DNA of 64,000 bases from Paeniglutamicibacter gangotriensis Lz1y (GCF_000348945.1 NZ_AOCK01000002.1:372001-436000), one strand, 5' to 3'; shown: positions 43,824 to 54,314, counted from the first letter of the stretch. The notes: generated by a model not told the origin, from the sequence alone. Program-made: numbers and translations.

Positions 43824-44872
43824 GGTCCGATACCGCCTTCGGTGGATTCGGGGGCTTGCAAGAGCAGCTGGCCCAGGGCCGCGTCGTCCCGTGCGGCGTG
43901 GTGCTGCCGGATGTAGATACCCAAATCTGCGACGCGTCGTGCATGGGATGGGTCGAAACCAAGTGGTGCGGGGCCCAGGGCCCTGCCGGCGAGCGTGGAG
44001 ATTCGTTCACAAATCCCCGCGATTTGCCCGCGCACTCGGTGCGCGGCCCGCCAGCCCAGTGTTCCCTGATCCGCCGCGACTGCTGCCGCATGCAACATGG
44101 CTGCACCGGAAGCCAGCAGCCGGTCCGACTCCCCGAGCCAGGCCAGCGCCAGTTGGTCTGGCTTCCGGGACTGCGCGGCGGCGAACAGCGTCCGGAAGAT
44201 TCCCACGGCTCCGCCGAACCAACAGGCGGCAACCCCTACGCCACCCACGGCAAAACCGGGACGGTCTAGGTACCAGTCGCGGGCGCCCACGGGAAGCGCC
44301 GGAACGTTCTCGAAGCCCACTGATTCGCTGGGTATCCGTGCAAGTCCGTGGCTGGCCCAAGCACCTGAGTGCGCCGTGACACCGCTGCGGCGCAGGTCAA
44401 CGGCGAAGGCCCGGCGGCCACCGGGAACGTGGGCGGTGACCACTGCGTAATCAAGCGCTCCTGCCAGCGAGCACCACGGCTTTTCTCCGTCCAGCAACCA
44501 CTCTCCGGTGTCCGCGTCCGGCGCGTCGGCGACGAGCTTCGTGCTGCCCTCGGCGGCAAAGACACCCCAGCTGGTTCGTGGCACCCAGTCAATCCCGGCT
44601 TGGGCCAGGATTGCTGCAGCGTCCAAGTGGGGTTCCACGGTGCGGGCAGCCGCCAGGTCCACGCTGGCAAGGGTTGCCAGGAATTCCCACAGGGTGGTTG
44701 TCAGGCCATCGCCCGGCGTGGGTGGTGACTGGTCGGAAGTTGCCAGAAGCTCCAGGATCGGTGCGGGGTCGCCTCCGCAGATGGCGGCCGTTTCGAGCAG
44801 TCGCTCGGCCAATGGCCATTCCAAGGGAGCGGTCGTGCTGCCGGGTGCCAGGAAAATGAAGGGTTGGGGCAT
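43817..44872 (-). CDS. Acyl-CoA/acyl-ACP dehydrogenase-like protein
   Basis: 351 residues, FAD-dependent acyl-CoA dehydrogenase fold, slightly shorter than the usual 380. The central WGVFAAEGSTKLVAD and GEWLLDGEKPWCSLAG segments match the family's flavin-binding region, and helical C-terminal domains follow. First gene of the tightly coupled cassette with the PIG-L/methyltransferase and the glycosyltransferase. The acyl substrate is unknown. Confidence 0.85.
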   Translation of the reverse strand: MPQPFIFLAPGSTTAPLEWPLAERLLETAAICGGDPAPILELLATSDQSPPTPGDGLTTTLWEFLATLASVDLAAARTVEPHLDAAAILAQAGIDWVPRTSWGVFAAEGSTKLVADAPDADTGEWLLDGEKPWCSLAGALDYAVVTAHVPGGRRAFAVDLRRSGVTAHSGAWASHGLARIPSESVGFENVPALPVGARDWYLDRPGFAVGGVGVAACWFGGAVGIFRTLFAAAQSRKPDQLALAWLGESDRLLASGAAMLHAAAVAADQGTLGWRAAHRVRGQIAGICERISTLAGRALGPAPLGFDPSHARRVADLGIYIRQHHAARDDAALGQLLLQAPESTEGGIGPW

Positions 44873-44950
44873 TGCTTGTCTACTTCCGCTTGGGTGGATT
44901 CTCGCCGTTGGCGGTGTCGGGTTCCCGGGTCAAGGGCGGATGCAACAGTG

Positions 44951-45628
44951 CTATTCGCCTTCCGTTGCCGTTTCGTCATGCGGTGTGCCCACCGGTTTGG
45001 ATTCGGAGGATCCGCGCTGGCGCAAAAAGATTGACAGGGCGATCATGCTGCCCACGGCCAGGAACTCCGACTGCCAGTTCTGCAGCGTCCGGTCCCAGAA
45101 GTCGGCACCGGTGACGTAGTCGATCCAGCCGATCGTGGGTTGCCCGTGGTCGACTTGGTCGGCGTTGAAGACCACGGTCCCGGCCACCGATTGGAGCCAC
45201 CACGAGAAAAGGAACACGGCACCCATAATCAACAGCAGGGAATTGGAGTACAAGTGTCTCCGCCAGCCCCCGGCTTTGGCCCAAGCGGGCGAATCGGACT
45301 TGGCGAAGCGCCCCACCAGCTGGCTCTCATCACTGTCCAACCCCTCGTCCCCGGGTTTCTTCGATTCTGGAGAGCCGCGTTGCACAAGCCAAATGGTGGC
45401 CAGAATAAAGAGGAAGAACTGCAAGTATTCGGACTGCCAGTTTTCCGCCACGTCGACCACGAAGTTGCTTGAGGATACGAACTCCCAATAGCTGCTTGGT
45501 GACCCGTTGTGGGCGAGCTGGTCGTCGTTGTAGACAAACCATCCGGCGAAGGACTGGCCGATAAGCGCCGACAGAAAGAGCACCGCGAAACAGATGCTGA
45601 GTGCTTGGTCTTTTATTGCCTTGGGCAT
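44951..45628 (-). CDS. DUF6766-family membrane protein with internal duplication
   Basis: 225 residues. Two halves repeat: the NWQSEYLQFF...RGSPESK half and the NWQSEFLAVG...RGSSESK half, each with two hydrophobic segments. Matches DUF6766 of unknown function. The ATG at 45628 is used, eight bases after GGGAGG; earlier GTG/ATG codons lie within three codons. Single gene. Confidence 0.88.
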   Translation of the reverse strand: MPKAIKDQALSICFAVLFLSALIGQSFAGWFVYNDDQLAHNGSPSSYWEFVSSSNFVVDVAENWQSEYLQFFLFILATIWLVQRGSPESKKPGDEGLDSDESQLVGRFAKSDSPAWAKAGGWRRHLYSNSLLLIMGAVFLFSWWLQSVAGTVVFNADQVDHGQPTIGWIDYVTGADFWDRTLQNWQSEFLAVGSMIALSIFLRQRGSSESKPVGTPHDETATEGE

Positions 45629-45823
45629 ACCCATCACCTCCCGGAAAAGCTAACGATCGTCATCAAGGTCAGACCGATCACTATCATTCCTAACCACAGC
45701 ACAAATTGGGTCTTCATAGAGCTGAGCGTATGACTATTCCGCAGGTACGTAAAGGTAATTCCCGTGTGTTGTCTTGATTGTGCACCCCTGATTCGGGGAA
45801 CGGCCGCTCCCGGATTAATCAGA

Positions 45824-45861
45824 GGGAGGGCCGCCCCGGCTAAAGCCGGAACGACCCTCCC
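45824..45861 (-). terminator. Hairpin downstream of the GlsB-like gene
   Basis: GGGAGGG pairs with CCCTCCC, with an inner CCGGC/GCCGG stem around TAAA. About 15 bp past the stop. Confidence 0.6.
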
Positions 45862-45876
45862 AGTTTTGTGCAGCGG

Positions 45877-46137
45877 TCAAGCCTTCTTGCGAGTGAGCAG
45901 TCCCCAGATGATGAGGACAACCAATGCTCCGCCGATGGCCAGCAGCCACGTTGACAGGGACCAGAACTCGTCGATCCCCACACCGAAGACTGCTGAGCCA
46001 ATCCAGCCGCCAAGGACGGCGCCGACGACTCCGAGCAGAAGGGTGGTAATCCAGCCACCACCTTGCTCACCCGGTTTGATGGCCTTTGCGATAGCTCCGG
46101 CAATTAATCCAAGAACAATCCAACCAATGAAACCCAT
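45877..46137 (-). CDS. GlsB/YeaQ/YmgE-family stress membrane protein
   Basis: 86 residues: GFIGWIVLGLIAGAIAKAI, then Gly-rich helix TTLLLGVVGAVLGGWIGSAV and a third hydrophobic helix. Small transglycosylase-associated-type membrane protein linked to general stress. The ATG at 46137 has ACGGAG seven bases upstream. Confidence 0.93.
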   Translation of the reverse strand: MGFIGWIVLGLIAGAIAKAIKPGEQGGGWITTLLLGVVGAVLGGWIGSAVFGVGIDEFWSLSTWLLAIGGALVVLIIWGLLTRKKA

Positions 46138-46547
46138 AACTATTCTCCGTTCGGATGAAGGTTCAGTTTCAGCATCATTGTGGCGATGCACATTCCGACC
46201 CTATAACGAATAAACCGGCGATGGGTAGCTTCTTTACCTGAAAATGAAATTCGATCGGGCAACCGCGACAACGCCTCCGGCCGACAAACCGCGGACTTCT
46301 CTCCGCACCAGATCCCGGGCAAGCACCGCAGGACCCCTATGGAATTCTGGATACTAAAAATGTGTCGGAGAAAGGTAAACGCAATCCATTAAACCGTTCC
46401 AAAGCCCCCGTGTTGTCCGTCCCAGCCGCACGCCCGGTCCGAAGGCCTCTGGGAGTTGTCGCGCCAAATCGTTGCACAGTCGAAGTGCCCGGCATACGGT
46501 AGAGATCAAGATCAACTGACCTGACGGCCCAATGGACGGGGGAGTTA
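46138..46547. other. Intergenic region upstream of the isochorismatase-family gene
   Basis: 410 bp of lower GC; no gene is supported. It holds divergent promoters. Confidence 0.5.
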
Positions 46548-47171
46548 GTGCAAGATATTCAGAAGCCTTCCGGGCACACGGCCCTTCTGGTTATTGACAT
46601 GCAGAATGCTTTCTTTGAGGATCCCGCTTTGGCCGCCCAGCGTGAGAACCTGGTCCGTCACTGCAATGAGCTGGCCAGGTCGGCACTTTTTCTGGGCCAA
46701 CCGGTCTACAACATCAGAACAGTGCACCAAAGAGACAAGTCGACGTGGACCTTGAACATGCTCGATGATGACCAAGGATTCCTGTTTGAAGGCAGCGAGC
46801 CGGCGAAGAACCTACAAGGCCTGGAGATCCAAGAAGCGACGGAAGTCATCAAGTTGCGTGACAGTGCCTTTTGGCAGACGGACCTGCGTGAGCGCCTTGC
46901 GCGCGACGGCGTGGAGTCCTTGGTGATTGCCGGAGTATCCTCGCATACCTGCATCGCATCCACGGCCGCTGACGCCTATGCCGCCAACCTGCGGGTATGG
47001 CTGGCATCGGATGCGATTGCTTCGGCTGATTCCGATTTGGCAGCTACGACGCTCGAACTGCTCAACAAGGAATACCGGCAGAAGCTCGTGAGCACCGCAA
47101 CCCTGCTCTCGGCCCGGAAGCCCTTGGATTCCCGCCACGACCACGACAAGGACGCTGGCTTTCCCATCTAA
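46548..47171 (+). CDS. Cysteine hydrolase, isochorismatase family
   Basis: 207 residues with the family triad: Asp17 (LLVIDMQN), Lys102 (VIKLRDSAFW) and Cys135 (VSSHTCIASTAADA). Hydrolyses an amide or vinyl-ether bond; the substrate could be nicotinamide-like, but this is not determined. It starts with GTG behind GGGGGAG. The stress-type genes downstream follow on the same strand. Confidence 0.92.
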   Translation: MQDIQKPSGHTALLVIDMQNAFFEDPALAAQRENLVRHCNELARSALFLGQPVYNIRTVHQRDKSTWTLNMLDDDQGFLFEGSEPAKNLQGLEIQEATEVIKLRDSAFWQTDLRERLARDGVESLVIAGVSSHTCIASTAADAYAANLRVWLASDAIASADSDLAATTLELLNKEYRQKLVSTATLLSARKPLDSRHDHDKDAGFPI

Positions 47172-47212
47172 GTCTTAATTCCCCACGCAAACGACGAGGA
47201 ACGGAGTATTTC

Positions 47213-47476
47213 ATGACGGAGGAACAACGAAGTAAGCCCACCAAGCCATTTTTCAAAAGGCGGGGAGCAACGCTGATGCTCACCGGGATCATTCTGGTCA
47301 TCGTGTTTGGTCTTTTCATCATCGTCGGAAAGGAACCCGGCGAAGGCCTGGCCACCCCCGTGTGGATCGGAGTCGCGTTGGGGCTGGGCATGACCGGTTA
47401 CGGGCTGTACCGGGCACTGGCCGGCGAAGGCATGCTGGATAACCCGCAAGGCGGGAGCAACAACGAACCACAATAA
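47213..47476 (+). CDS. Two-helix membrane protein of unknown function
   Basis: 87 residues: basic N-terminus (KPTKPFFKRR), two transmembrane helices (TLMLTGIILVIVFGLFIIVG and WIGVALGLGMTGYGLYRAL), and a short Gly/Asn tail. ATG after ACGGAG. No known domain. Confidence 0.7.
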   Translation: MTEEQRSKPTKPFFKRRGATLMLTGIILVIVFGLFIIVGKEPGEGLATPVWIGVALGLGMTGYGLYRALAGEGMLDNPQGGSNNEPQ

Positions 47477-47532
47477 CCACCAAGCAGGGATCCTCACCAA
47501 ATCCAGGCACGCCACATGAAAAGGAGCACGCC

Positions 47533-47928
47533 ATGACCTTAAACAACCCCGAATCCGAACCGCGCATGGACCAGGAAGCCGAGGGCACCCCGTTGGACGG
47601 TCGTGATGGCCAGCCGGTGGAGGAAGGATCCTCCGACGATCCCCGGACACTGGCGACCATGGACCCGCTGCGCGACGAGGAGCTCGACGTCGACGAATTG
47701 GAGGGGCACGAGGCCCAAGCCCAGGGGGAACCCCGAGCCACCGAACAAGAGAGCGCCGCGGCCCAGGCGGACCTTGAGAACGCCCCCGGGCGCCAACCCA
47801 TGCCTCCCGCCGATGCCGCCGGGGCTCGCGTTGAAACACCACGGGACGGTGCAGGCCAGGAAGCCGGGGACCTCGATGCCTTGGGACGTCCGCTTCCCGA
47901 AGAAGCTCCCGAAGACGAACTGCACTAA
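47533..47928 (+). CDS. Acidic disordered protein
   Basis: 131 residues, Glu/Asp/Ala/Pro-rich, beginning MTLNNPESEPRMDQ. No hydrophobic core, so intrinsically disordered; composition as in hydrophilin-type stress proteins. AAAGGAG lies before the ATG. Between two small stress-type genes. Confidence 0.65.
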   Translation: MTLNNPESEPRMDQEAEGTPLDGRDGQPVEEGSSDDPRTLATMDPLRDEELDVDELEGHEAQAQGEPRATEQESAAAQADLENAPGRQPMPPADAAGARVETPRDGAGQEAGDLDALGRPLPEEAPEDELH

Positions 47929-47998
47929 AGCTGCCACTCGGAGCACCCGGGCGCACCGGCCCGGCAACTGGAATCCAACACGGTTCGGGAAGGAAAAG

Positions 47999-48208
47999 AT
48001 GGAACACGATTTTTCGGTGGGAGACCATGTGGAGTGGAACTCGGAGGCAGGGATGGTCAGTGGGAAGATCACCAAGATCCACACCAAGGACGTGCGCTAC
48101 AAGGGCCACTGGCGTCGTTGCAGCCAAGAGGACCCGCAGTTCGAGATTAAATCCGACAAGACCGACCATGTGGCAATGCACAAGGCAGGCGCGCTGAAAA
48201 AGGCCTGA
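47999..48208 (+). CDS. DUF2945 (HVA1-family) protein
   Basis: 69 residues: FSVGDHVEWNSEAGMVSGKI opening and a DVRYKGHWRRCSQEDPQFEI core, as in the hypervirulence-associated protein family. A small soluble beta-barrel-like protein, function unclear. The ATG has GGGAAGG upstream. A strong terminator follows. Confidence 0.9.
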   Translation: MEHDFSVGDHVEWNSEAGMVSGKITKIHTKDVRYKGHWRRCSQEDPQFEIKSDKTDHVAMHKAGALKKA

Positions 48209-48230
48209 GCCCTGCACCTATATCTTGTAG

Positions 48231-48270
48231 TTGGTTCCCCCCGTCCCGAAAGCCGCACGGGGGGAACCAA
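48231..48270. terminator. Terminator between convergent genes
   Basis: TTGGTTCCCCCCGT pairs with ACGGGGGGAACCAA around a 12-nt loop. It ends the DUF2945 transcript and the opposing one. Confidence 0.85.
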
Positions 48271-48275
48271 CGATG

Positions 48276-48740
48276 TCAGGACGCGCTCGGGATCCCTGGG
48301 TCGAGGTGATCCATCAAGGAATTCATGAACTCTGCGAACTCCGCGGCGTCATCGTCCTGGGCCAGCAGACCGCCGGCCGTTGCCTCGGAGGCGCCGGGGA
48401 TGTTCAAGGAGAGCTTGGCCGGGACATTAAAGCGGTAGACGCGGCCGGTGCTGGTGCCGACCTCGTAGCCGCCATCGCTGACCAGCGCCACATGGGAGAT
48501 ATTGGTGTTGTTCACCGACACCGCCCGCTCGGTGGGCAGTAGGGTCCGCGGATTCAACGGGCAGAGGATCAGCTCGGCAGGCTCGGGGCGGAAGCCAATC
48601 ACCTTCAGCCCCGCGGAGCCCGAGGTGCCGGTCGCGGCCACCAAGTTGTAGCTTCCGAAGTTCGGGATTTGGTTGTCGAAGGCCTCATGCAAAAGTTGTT
48701 TGAGGGTCTCGTCATTGGATTCAACGTTGGGTGTCTCCAT
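48276..48740 (-). CDS. Conserved-looking hypothetical protein
   Basis: 154 residues, soluble, alpha/beta-looking, starting METPNVESNDETLKQLLHEA. No domain is recognised. The ATG at 48740 has AGAGTGG upstream. The frame extends upstream without convincing coding features. Divergent from ilvD, with about 117 bp between the starts. Confidence 0.65.
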   Translation of the reverse strand: METPNVESNDETLKQLLHEAFDNQIPNFGSYNLVAATGTSGSAGLKVIGFRPEPAELILCPLNPRTLLPTERAVSVNNTNISHVALVSDGGYEVGTSTGRVYRFNVPAKLSLNIPGASEATAGGLLAQDDDAAEFAEFMNSLMDHLDPGIPSAS

Positions 48741-48844
48741 GGCATCCACTCTAACCATTGGACGTTTCGAACACGTGTTTCGTATGCGCGGGGCGAAATA
48801 TGTCGATGAACCGTCACGGGTTCGGTACAAGTGCACCCCACCCC

Positions 48845-48850
48845 TAGAAT
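48845..48850 (+). promoter_or_regulatory. Candidate -10 element of ilvD
   Basis: TAGAAT eight bases before the ATG. No good ribosome-binding site lies between, so the mRNA may be leaderless. The -35 is weak. Confidence 0.4.
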
Positions 48851-48857
48851 CAAGTCC

Positions 48858-50561
48858 ATGAGCCAGGACACCACCCCAGATATTAAACCCCGCAGCCGCA
48901 TCGTCACCGACGGCATCCACGCGGCCCCGGCCCGCGGCATGCTGCGTGCGGTGGGCATGGGCGACGACGACTTCGCCAAGCCGCAGATCGGTGTGGCCAG
49001 TTCATGGAACGAAATCACCCCCTGCAACCTTTCGCTGAACCGCTTGGCACAGGGCGCCAAGGAAGGCGTCCACGCCGGTGGCGGCTTCCCCATGCAGTTC
49101 GGCACCATCTCCGTGTCCGACGGCATCTCGATGGGCCACGAAGGCATGCACTTCTCGTTGGTGTCCCGCGAGGTCATCGCCGACTCCGTTGAAGTGGTCA
49201 TGCAGGCCGAGCGCATCGACGGCTCGGTGCTGCTGGCCGGCTGCGACAAGTCCCTGCCCGGCATGCTGATGGCCGCTGCCCGCCTGGACCTGGCCTCGGT
49301 GTTCCTCTACGCCGGCTCCATCATGCCCGGCTGGGTCAAGCTGGAAGATGGCAGCGAAAAAGAAGTCACCCTGATTGACGCCTTCGAAGCCGTGGGCGCC
49401 TGCGCCGCCGGCAAGATGAGCGAAGAAGACCTCACCCGCATCGAAAAAGCCATCTGCCCCGGTGAGGGCGCATGTGGCGGCATGTACACCGCCAACACCA
49501 TGGCCTGCATCGGCGAGGCCCTGGGCATGTCCCTGCCCGGCTCCGCCGCCCCACCCTCGGCCGACCGCCGCCGCGACATGTTCGCCCGCGCCTCGGGCGA
49601 AGCAGTAGTGAACCTTTTGCGCAAGGGCATCACGGCCCGCGACATCATGACCAAAGAGGCCTTTGAAAACGCCATTGCGGTGACCATGGCCTTCGGTGGT
49701 TCCACCAACGCCGTGCTGCACCTGCTGGCCATCGCCCGCGAGGCCGAGGTCGATCTGACCCTGGCCGACTTCAACCGCATCGGCGACAAGATCCCGCACC
49801 TGGGGGACCTGAAGCCCTTTGGCCGCTACGTCATGACCGACGTGGACAAGATCGGCGGTGTCCCGGTGATCATGAAGGCGCTGCTGGAAGCGGGCCTACT
49901 GCACGGAGACTGCCTGACGGTCACCGGCAAGACCGTGGCCGAGAACCTCGAAGCGATCAACCCGCCGGATATCGACGGAAAGATCCTGCGCGCGCTAGAT
50001 AACCCGATCCACAAGACCGGTGGCATCACGGTGCTGCACGGTTCGATGGCACCCGAGGGCGCCGTGGTGAAATCCGCAGGCTTCGACGCCGACGTCTTCG
50101 AAGGCACCGCCCGGGTATTTGACCGTGAGCAGGGCGCCCTGGCGGCACTTGATGCCGGTCAGATCCACGCAGGTGACGTCGTGGTCATCCGCTACGAGGG
50201 CCCCAAGGGCGGCCCCGGTATGCGCGAAATGCTGGCCATTACCGGTGCCATCAAGGGCGCCGGCCTGGGCAAGGACGTCCTGCTGCTCACCGACGGACGC
50301 TTCTCCGGAGGCACCACCGGGTTGTGTATCGGCCATGTGGCCCCCGAGGCCGTTGATGGCGGACCGATCGCGTTCGTCCAGGACGGGGACAAGATCCGGG
50401 TGGACATTGCCGCCCGTTCCTTCGACCTGTTGGTTGATAACGAGGTGCTTGAAGCGCGCAAGGTCGGCTGGGAGCCCTTGCCGGCAAAGTTCACCACCGG
50501 TGTGCTGGCCAAGTACGCCAAGCTGGTCAAGTCCGCGTCTACCGGCGCATACTGTGGCTAA
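48858..50561 (+). CDS. ilvD: Dihydroxy-acid dehydratase
   Basis: 567 residues, the usual length. Third common step of valine and isoleucine synthesis: dehydrates 2,3-dihydroxy acids to 2-oxo acids using a [2Fe-2S] or [4Fe-4S] cluster. Cluster-type cysteines are in [11 protein letters not shown] and [16 protein letters not shown]. Final motifs [10 protein letters not shown] are intact. The ATG at 48858 lies just behind a -10-like TAGAAT with no ribosome-binding site. Upstream of the ilvBNC operon. Confidence 0.97.
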   Translation: MSQDTTPDIKPRSRIVTDGIHAAPARGMLRAVGMGDDDFAKPQIGVASSWNEITPCNLSLNRLAQGAKEGVHAGGGFPMQFGTISVSDGISMGHEGMHFSLVSREVIADSVEVVMQAERIDGSVLLAGCDKSLPGMLMAAARLDLASVFLYAGSIMPGWVKLEDGSEKEVTLIDAFEAVGACAAGKMSEEDLTRIEKAICPGEGACGGMYTANTMACIGEALGMSLPGSAAPPSADRRRDMFARASGEAVVNLLRKGITARDIMTKEAFENAIAVTMAFGGSTNAVLHLLAIAREAEVDLTLADFNRIGDKIPHLGDLKPFGRYVMTDVDKIGGVPVIMKALLEAGLLHGDCLTVTGKTVAENLEAINPPDIDGKILRALDNPIHKTGGITVLHGSMAPEGAVVKSAGFDADVFEGTARVFDREQGALAALDAGQIHAGDVVVIRYEGPKGGPGMREMLAITGAIKGAGLGKDVLLLTDGRFSGGTTGLCIGHVAPEAVDGGPIAFVQDGDKIRVDIAARSFDLLVDNEVLEARKVGWEPLPAKFTTGVLAKYAKLVKSASTGAYCG

Positions 50562-50578
50562 CCACTAGCTCATTGATC

Positions 50579-50610
50579 GAGGGGTGGGCACCACCAGGTG
50601 TCCACCCCTC
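50579..50610 (+). terminator. Hairpin downstream of ilvD
   Basis: GAGGGGTGG pairs with CCACCCCTC, with inner CACC/GGTG. No T-run. Confidence 0.55.
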
Positions 50611-50619
50611 GGACAGTAG

Positions 50620-50634
50620 TCTCAAATACTGAGA
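50620..50634. promoter_or_regulatory. Palindrome upstream of the ilvB promoter
   Basis: TCTCA-AATAC-TGAGA. About 17 bp before the -35-like TTGACT, so a possible operator for a branched-chain amino-acid regulator. Confidence 0.4.
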
Positions 50635-50650
50635 TTACAGGTGTTGATGT

Positions 50651-50679
50651 TTGACTCTGGACGCGGCGGCGACCACACT
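50651..50679 (+). promoter_or_regulatory. Candidate ilvBNC promoter
   Basis: TTGACT (50651-50656), 17-bp spacer, CACACT (50674-50679). The predicted start would be near the leader-peptide ATG at 50686. The -10 is imperfect. Confidence 0.45.
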
Positions 50680-50685
50680 GGAGTT

Positions 50686-50727
50686 ATGCACAACCGCACC
50701 GCAGTACTACTAGTTATCAAGCGCTGA
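50686..50727 (+). CDS. ilvBNC leader peptide (attenuator)
   Basis: A 13-residue peptide MHNRTAVLLVIKR with five consecutive branched-chain residues (Val-Leu-Leu-Val-Ile). Ribosome stalling on these codons under amino-acid shortage should prevent the terminator at 50770-50807 from forming, as in classical ilv attenuation. No ribosome-binding site precedes the ATG, so the leader may be translated from a leaderless mRNA. Confidence 0.88.
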   Translation: MHNRTAVLLVIKR

Positions 50728-50769
50728 GCTTGAGTCCCTCCCACACCCCGGAGGGCTTCGGTGACGCGC

Positions 50770-50807
50770 AAACCCCATTCGCCGCAAGGTGTCTTTGGGG
50801 TTTTTTT
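50770..50807 (+). terminator. ilvBNC attenuator terminator
   Basis: AAACCCCA pairs with TGGGGTTT and runs into seven T residues; about 40 bp before the ilvB ATG. This is the only strong U-run terminator in the window, as expected for an attenuator. Confidence 0.88.
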
Positions 50808-50845
50808 ATGTGCAGGTAATGAAGAGATAGAGAAGGATTAATCCC

Positions 50846-52723
50846 ATGAGTAACGGAACCCCCGCCAGCCCAGCGCTGCCGGCCAAGCCCGCCAACCGTA
50901 GCAAGGATGCCGCTGTCTCTTCCGTCGTGGAAGCATCGAGCCTGGTACAGGGCCCGAACAACATCATCGCTCCCACCGAGATGCTTGGCTCACAAGCCAT
51001 CGTGCGCTCACTGGAAGAATTAGGCGTCAAGGACGTCTTCGGGTTGCCGGGCGGGGCCATCATGCCCACCTACGACTCACTGATGGATTCGACCAAGATC
51101 AACCACATCCTGGTCCGCCACGAACAGGGCTCGGGCCACGCGGCCCAGGGCTATGCCATGGTCACCGGAGAGGTCGGGGTCTGCATTGCCACCTCCGGCC
51201 CCGGGGCCACCAACCTGGTCACCGCCATTGCCGATGCGCACATGGACTCGGTGCCGATGGTTGCCATCACCGGCCAGGTGCACAGCGCCTTCATTGGCTC
51301 GGACGCCTTCCAGGAAGCCGACATCATGGGCATCACGATGCCCATCACCAAGCACTCCTTCCTGGTGACCAAGGCCGAGGAGATCCCGCAGGTCCTGGCC
51401 AGCGCCTTCCACATTGCCTCCACCGGCCGTCCCGGTCCGGTATTGGTGGACATCACCAAGGACGCCCAGCAGGGCAAGGGCATGTTCTCCTGGCCGCCGA
51501 AGATCGATCTGCCCGGCTACAAGATCGTGGTGCGCGGACACAACAAGCAGGTCCGTGAGGCAGCCAAGCTGATCGCCGCCTCCTCGCGCCCGGTGTTCTA
51601 CGTCGGCGGCGGCGTGATCAAGGCCCACGCGGCCAACGAGCTCAAGGAGTTCGCCGAGCTGCTCGGTGCCCCGGTGGTCACCACGCTGCAGGCCCGCGGC
51701 GCGTTCCCCGATAGCCATGAACTGCATGTGGGCATGCCGGGCATGCACGGCTCGGTCTCCGCAGTCACCGCACTGCAGCAGTCCGATTTGTTGATCACCC
51801 TCGGTGCCCGCTTCGATGACCGGGTCACCGGCGTGCTGCCCACCTTTGCCCCGCACGCCAAGGTGATCCATGCGGATATCGACCCGGCGGAGATCTCCAA
51901 GAACCGTACCGCGGATATCCCGATCGTCGGTTCGGTCAAGGAAATCATCCCCGAGCTCACCGAGGCCTGCCGCTCCCTGTTCGCCGAGCAGGGCGCCCCG
52001 GATCTGAGCAGCTGGTGGACCACCATCGGTCGGTTGCGTGAGACCTACCCGATCGGGTTTACCGAGACCCAGGACGGCCTCTCCGCCCCGCAGCACGTGA
52101 TCCAGCGGATCGGTGAGCTCACCGGCCCCGAGGCGGTGTACGTTGCCGGTGTGGGCCAGCACCAGATGTGGGCCGCGCAATTCATCAAGTACGAGCGCCC
52201 GCACTCCTGGCTGAACTCCGGGGGACTGGGCACCATGGGCTACTCGGTCCCGGCCGCCATGGGCGCCAAGGTCGGCAACCCCGACCGCGTCGTGTGGGCC
52301 ATTGACGGGGACGGCTGCTTCCAGATGACCAACCAGGAACTGGCCACCTGCGTAATCAACAACATCCCGATCAAGGTCGCGATCATCAACAACTCCTCGT
52401 TGGGCATGGTCCGCCAGTGGCAGACCCTGTTCTACGATTCGCGCTACTCCAATACCGATCTGAACACCGGCCACGGCACGGCGCGCGTCCCGGACTTCGT
52501 GAAGCTCGCCGACGCCTATGGTTGTGTGGGGCTGCGTTGCGAACGCGACGAGGATATCGATGCCACCATCCAGCAGGCCCTGGCCATCAACGACCGCCCG
52601 GTGGTCATCGACTTCGTGGTCTCGCGGGACTCCATGGTGTGGCCGATGGTCCCGACCGGAGTGAGCAACGACCTGATCCAGATTGCTCGCGGCATGACGC
52701 CCGAGTGGGAAGAAGAGGACTAG
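50846..52723 (+). CDS. ilvB: Acetolactate synthase large subunit
   Basis: 625 residues. TPP- and FAD-dependent enzyme condensing two pyruvates, or pyruvate and 2-oxobutyrate, as the first common step for branched-chain amino acids. The N-terminal catalytic Glu is in [25 protein letters not shown] follows, and the TPP motif is [13 protein letters not shown] 40-residue hydrophilic N-terminal extension precedes the core. Start ATG behind AAGGA. Followed by ilvN at 7 bp. Confidence 0.97.
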   Translation: MSNGTPASPALPAKPANRSKDAAVSSVVEASSLVQGPNNIIAPTEMLGSQAIVRSLEELGVKDVFGLPGGAIMPTYDSLMDSTKINHILVRHEQGSGHAAQGYAMVTGEVGVCIATSGPGATNLVTAIADAHMDSVPMVAITGQVHSAFIGSDAFQEADIMGITMPITKHSFLVTKAEEIPQVLASAFHIASTGRPGPVLVDITKDAQQGKGMFSWPPKIDLPGYKIVVRGHNKQVREAAKLIAASSRPVFYVGGGVIKAHAANELKEFAELLGAPVVTTLQARGAFPDSHELHVGMPGMHGSVSAVTALQQSDLLITLGARFDDRVTGVLPTFAPHAKVIHADIDPAEISKNRTADIPIVGSVKEIIPELTEACRSLFAEQGAPDLSSWWTTIGRLRETYPIGFTETQDGLSAPQHVIQRIGELTGPEAVYVAGVGQHQMWAAQFIKYERPHSWLNSGGLGTMGYSVPAAMGAKVGNPDRVVWAIDGDGCFQMTNQELATCVINNIPIKVAIINNSSLGMVRQWQTLFYDSRYSNTDLNTGHGTARVPDFVKLADAYGCVGLRCERDEDIDATIQQALAINDRPVVIDFVVSRDSMVWPMVPTGVSNDLIQIARGMTPEWEEED

Positions 52724-52730
52724 AAATCCC

Positions 52731-53249
52731 ATGGCACGACATACTCTTTCCGTACTCGTCGAAGACCTGCCAGGCGTGTTGACCCGTGTAGCCGGGCTTT
52801 TTGCCCGCCGTGCGTTCAACATCCATTCGCTGGCCGTTGGCCCCACCGAGATCAAGGGAATTTCCCGCGTCACGGTGGTGGTCGATGCCGAGGGCGATCT
52901 GCTCGAGCAGGTCACCAAGCAACTGAACAAACTCATCAACGTCATCAAGATCGTTGAATTGATGCCCGAGGCTTCGGTGCAGCGCGACCACATCCTGGTC
53001 AAGGTGCGCGCCGATGCGGCCACCCGCCTGCAGGTCACCCAGGCCGCAGACCTCTTCCGTGCCTCCGTGGTGGACGTGTCCACCGATTCACTCATCATCG
53101 AGGCCACCGGCAACGCCGAAAAGATCCATGCACTGCTTGCGGTGCTTGAGCCCTTCGGCATCCGCGAGATCGTCCAGGCAGGCACACTTGCCGTGGGGCG
53201 CGGCTCCAAATCGATGTCGGATCGCGCACTGCGCTCCGCCTCGGCCTAA
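52731..53249 (+). CDS. ilvN: Acetolactate synthase small (regulatory) subunit
   Basis: 172 residues: N-terminal ACT domain (TLSVLVEDLPGVLTRVAGLF) and C-terminal regulatory domain. Binds valine and controls IlvB activity. It lies 7 bp after ilvB and 42 bp before ilvC, within one operon. Confidence 0.97.
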   Translation: MARHTLSVLVEDLPGVLTRVAGLFARRAFNIHSLAVGPTEIKGISRVTVVVDAEGDLLEQVTKQLNKLINVIKIVELMPEASVQRDHILVKVRADAATRLQVTQAADLFRASVVDVSTDSLIIEATGNAEKIHALLAVLEPFGIREIVQAGTLAVGRGSKSMSDRALRSASA

Positions 53250-53273
53250 CAACCCCACAAATCTTCACACTGA

Positions 53274-54314
<1,041 letters not shown>

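Noticed and set aside
51077-53209. A 710-codon open frame antisense to ilvB and ilvN
   Set aside because: A shadow of the ilv genes caused by high GC at third positions; no recognisable protein.
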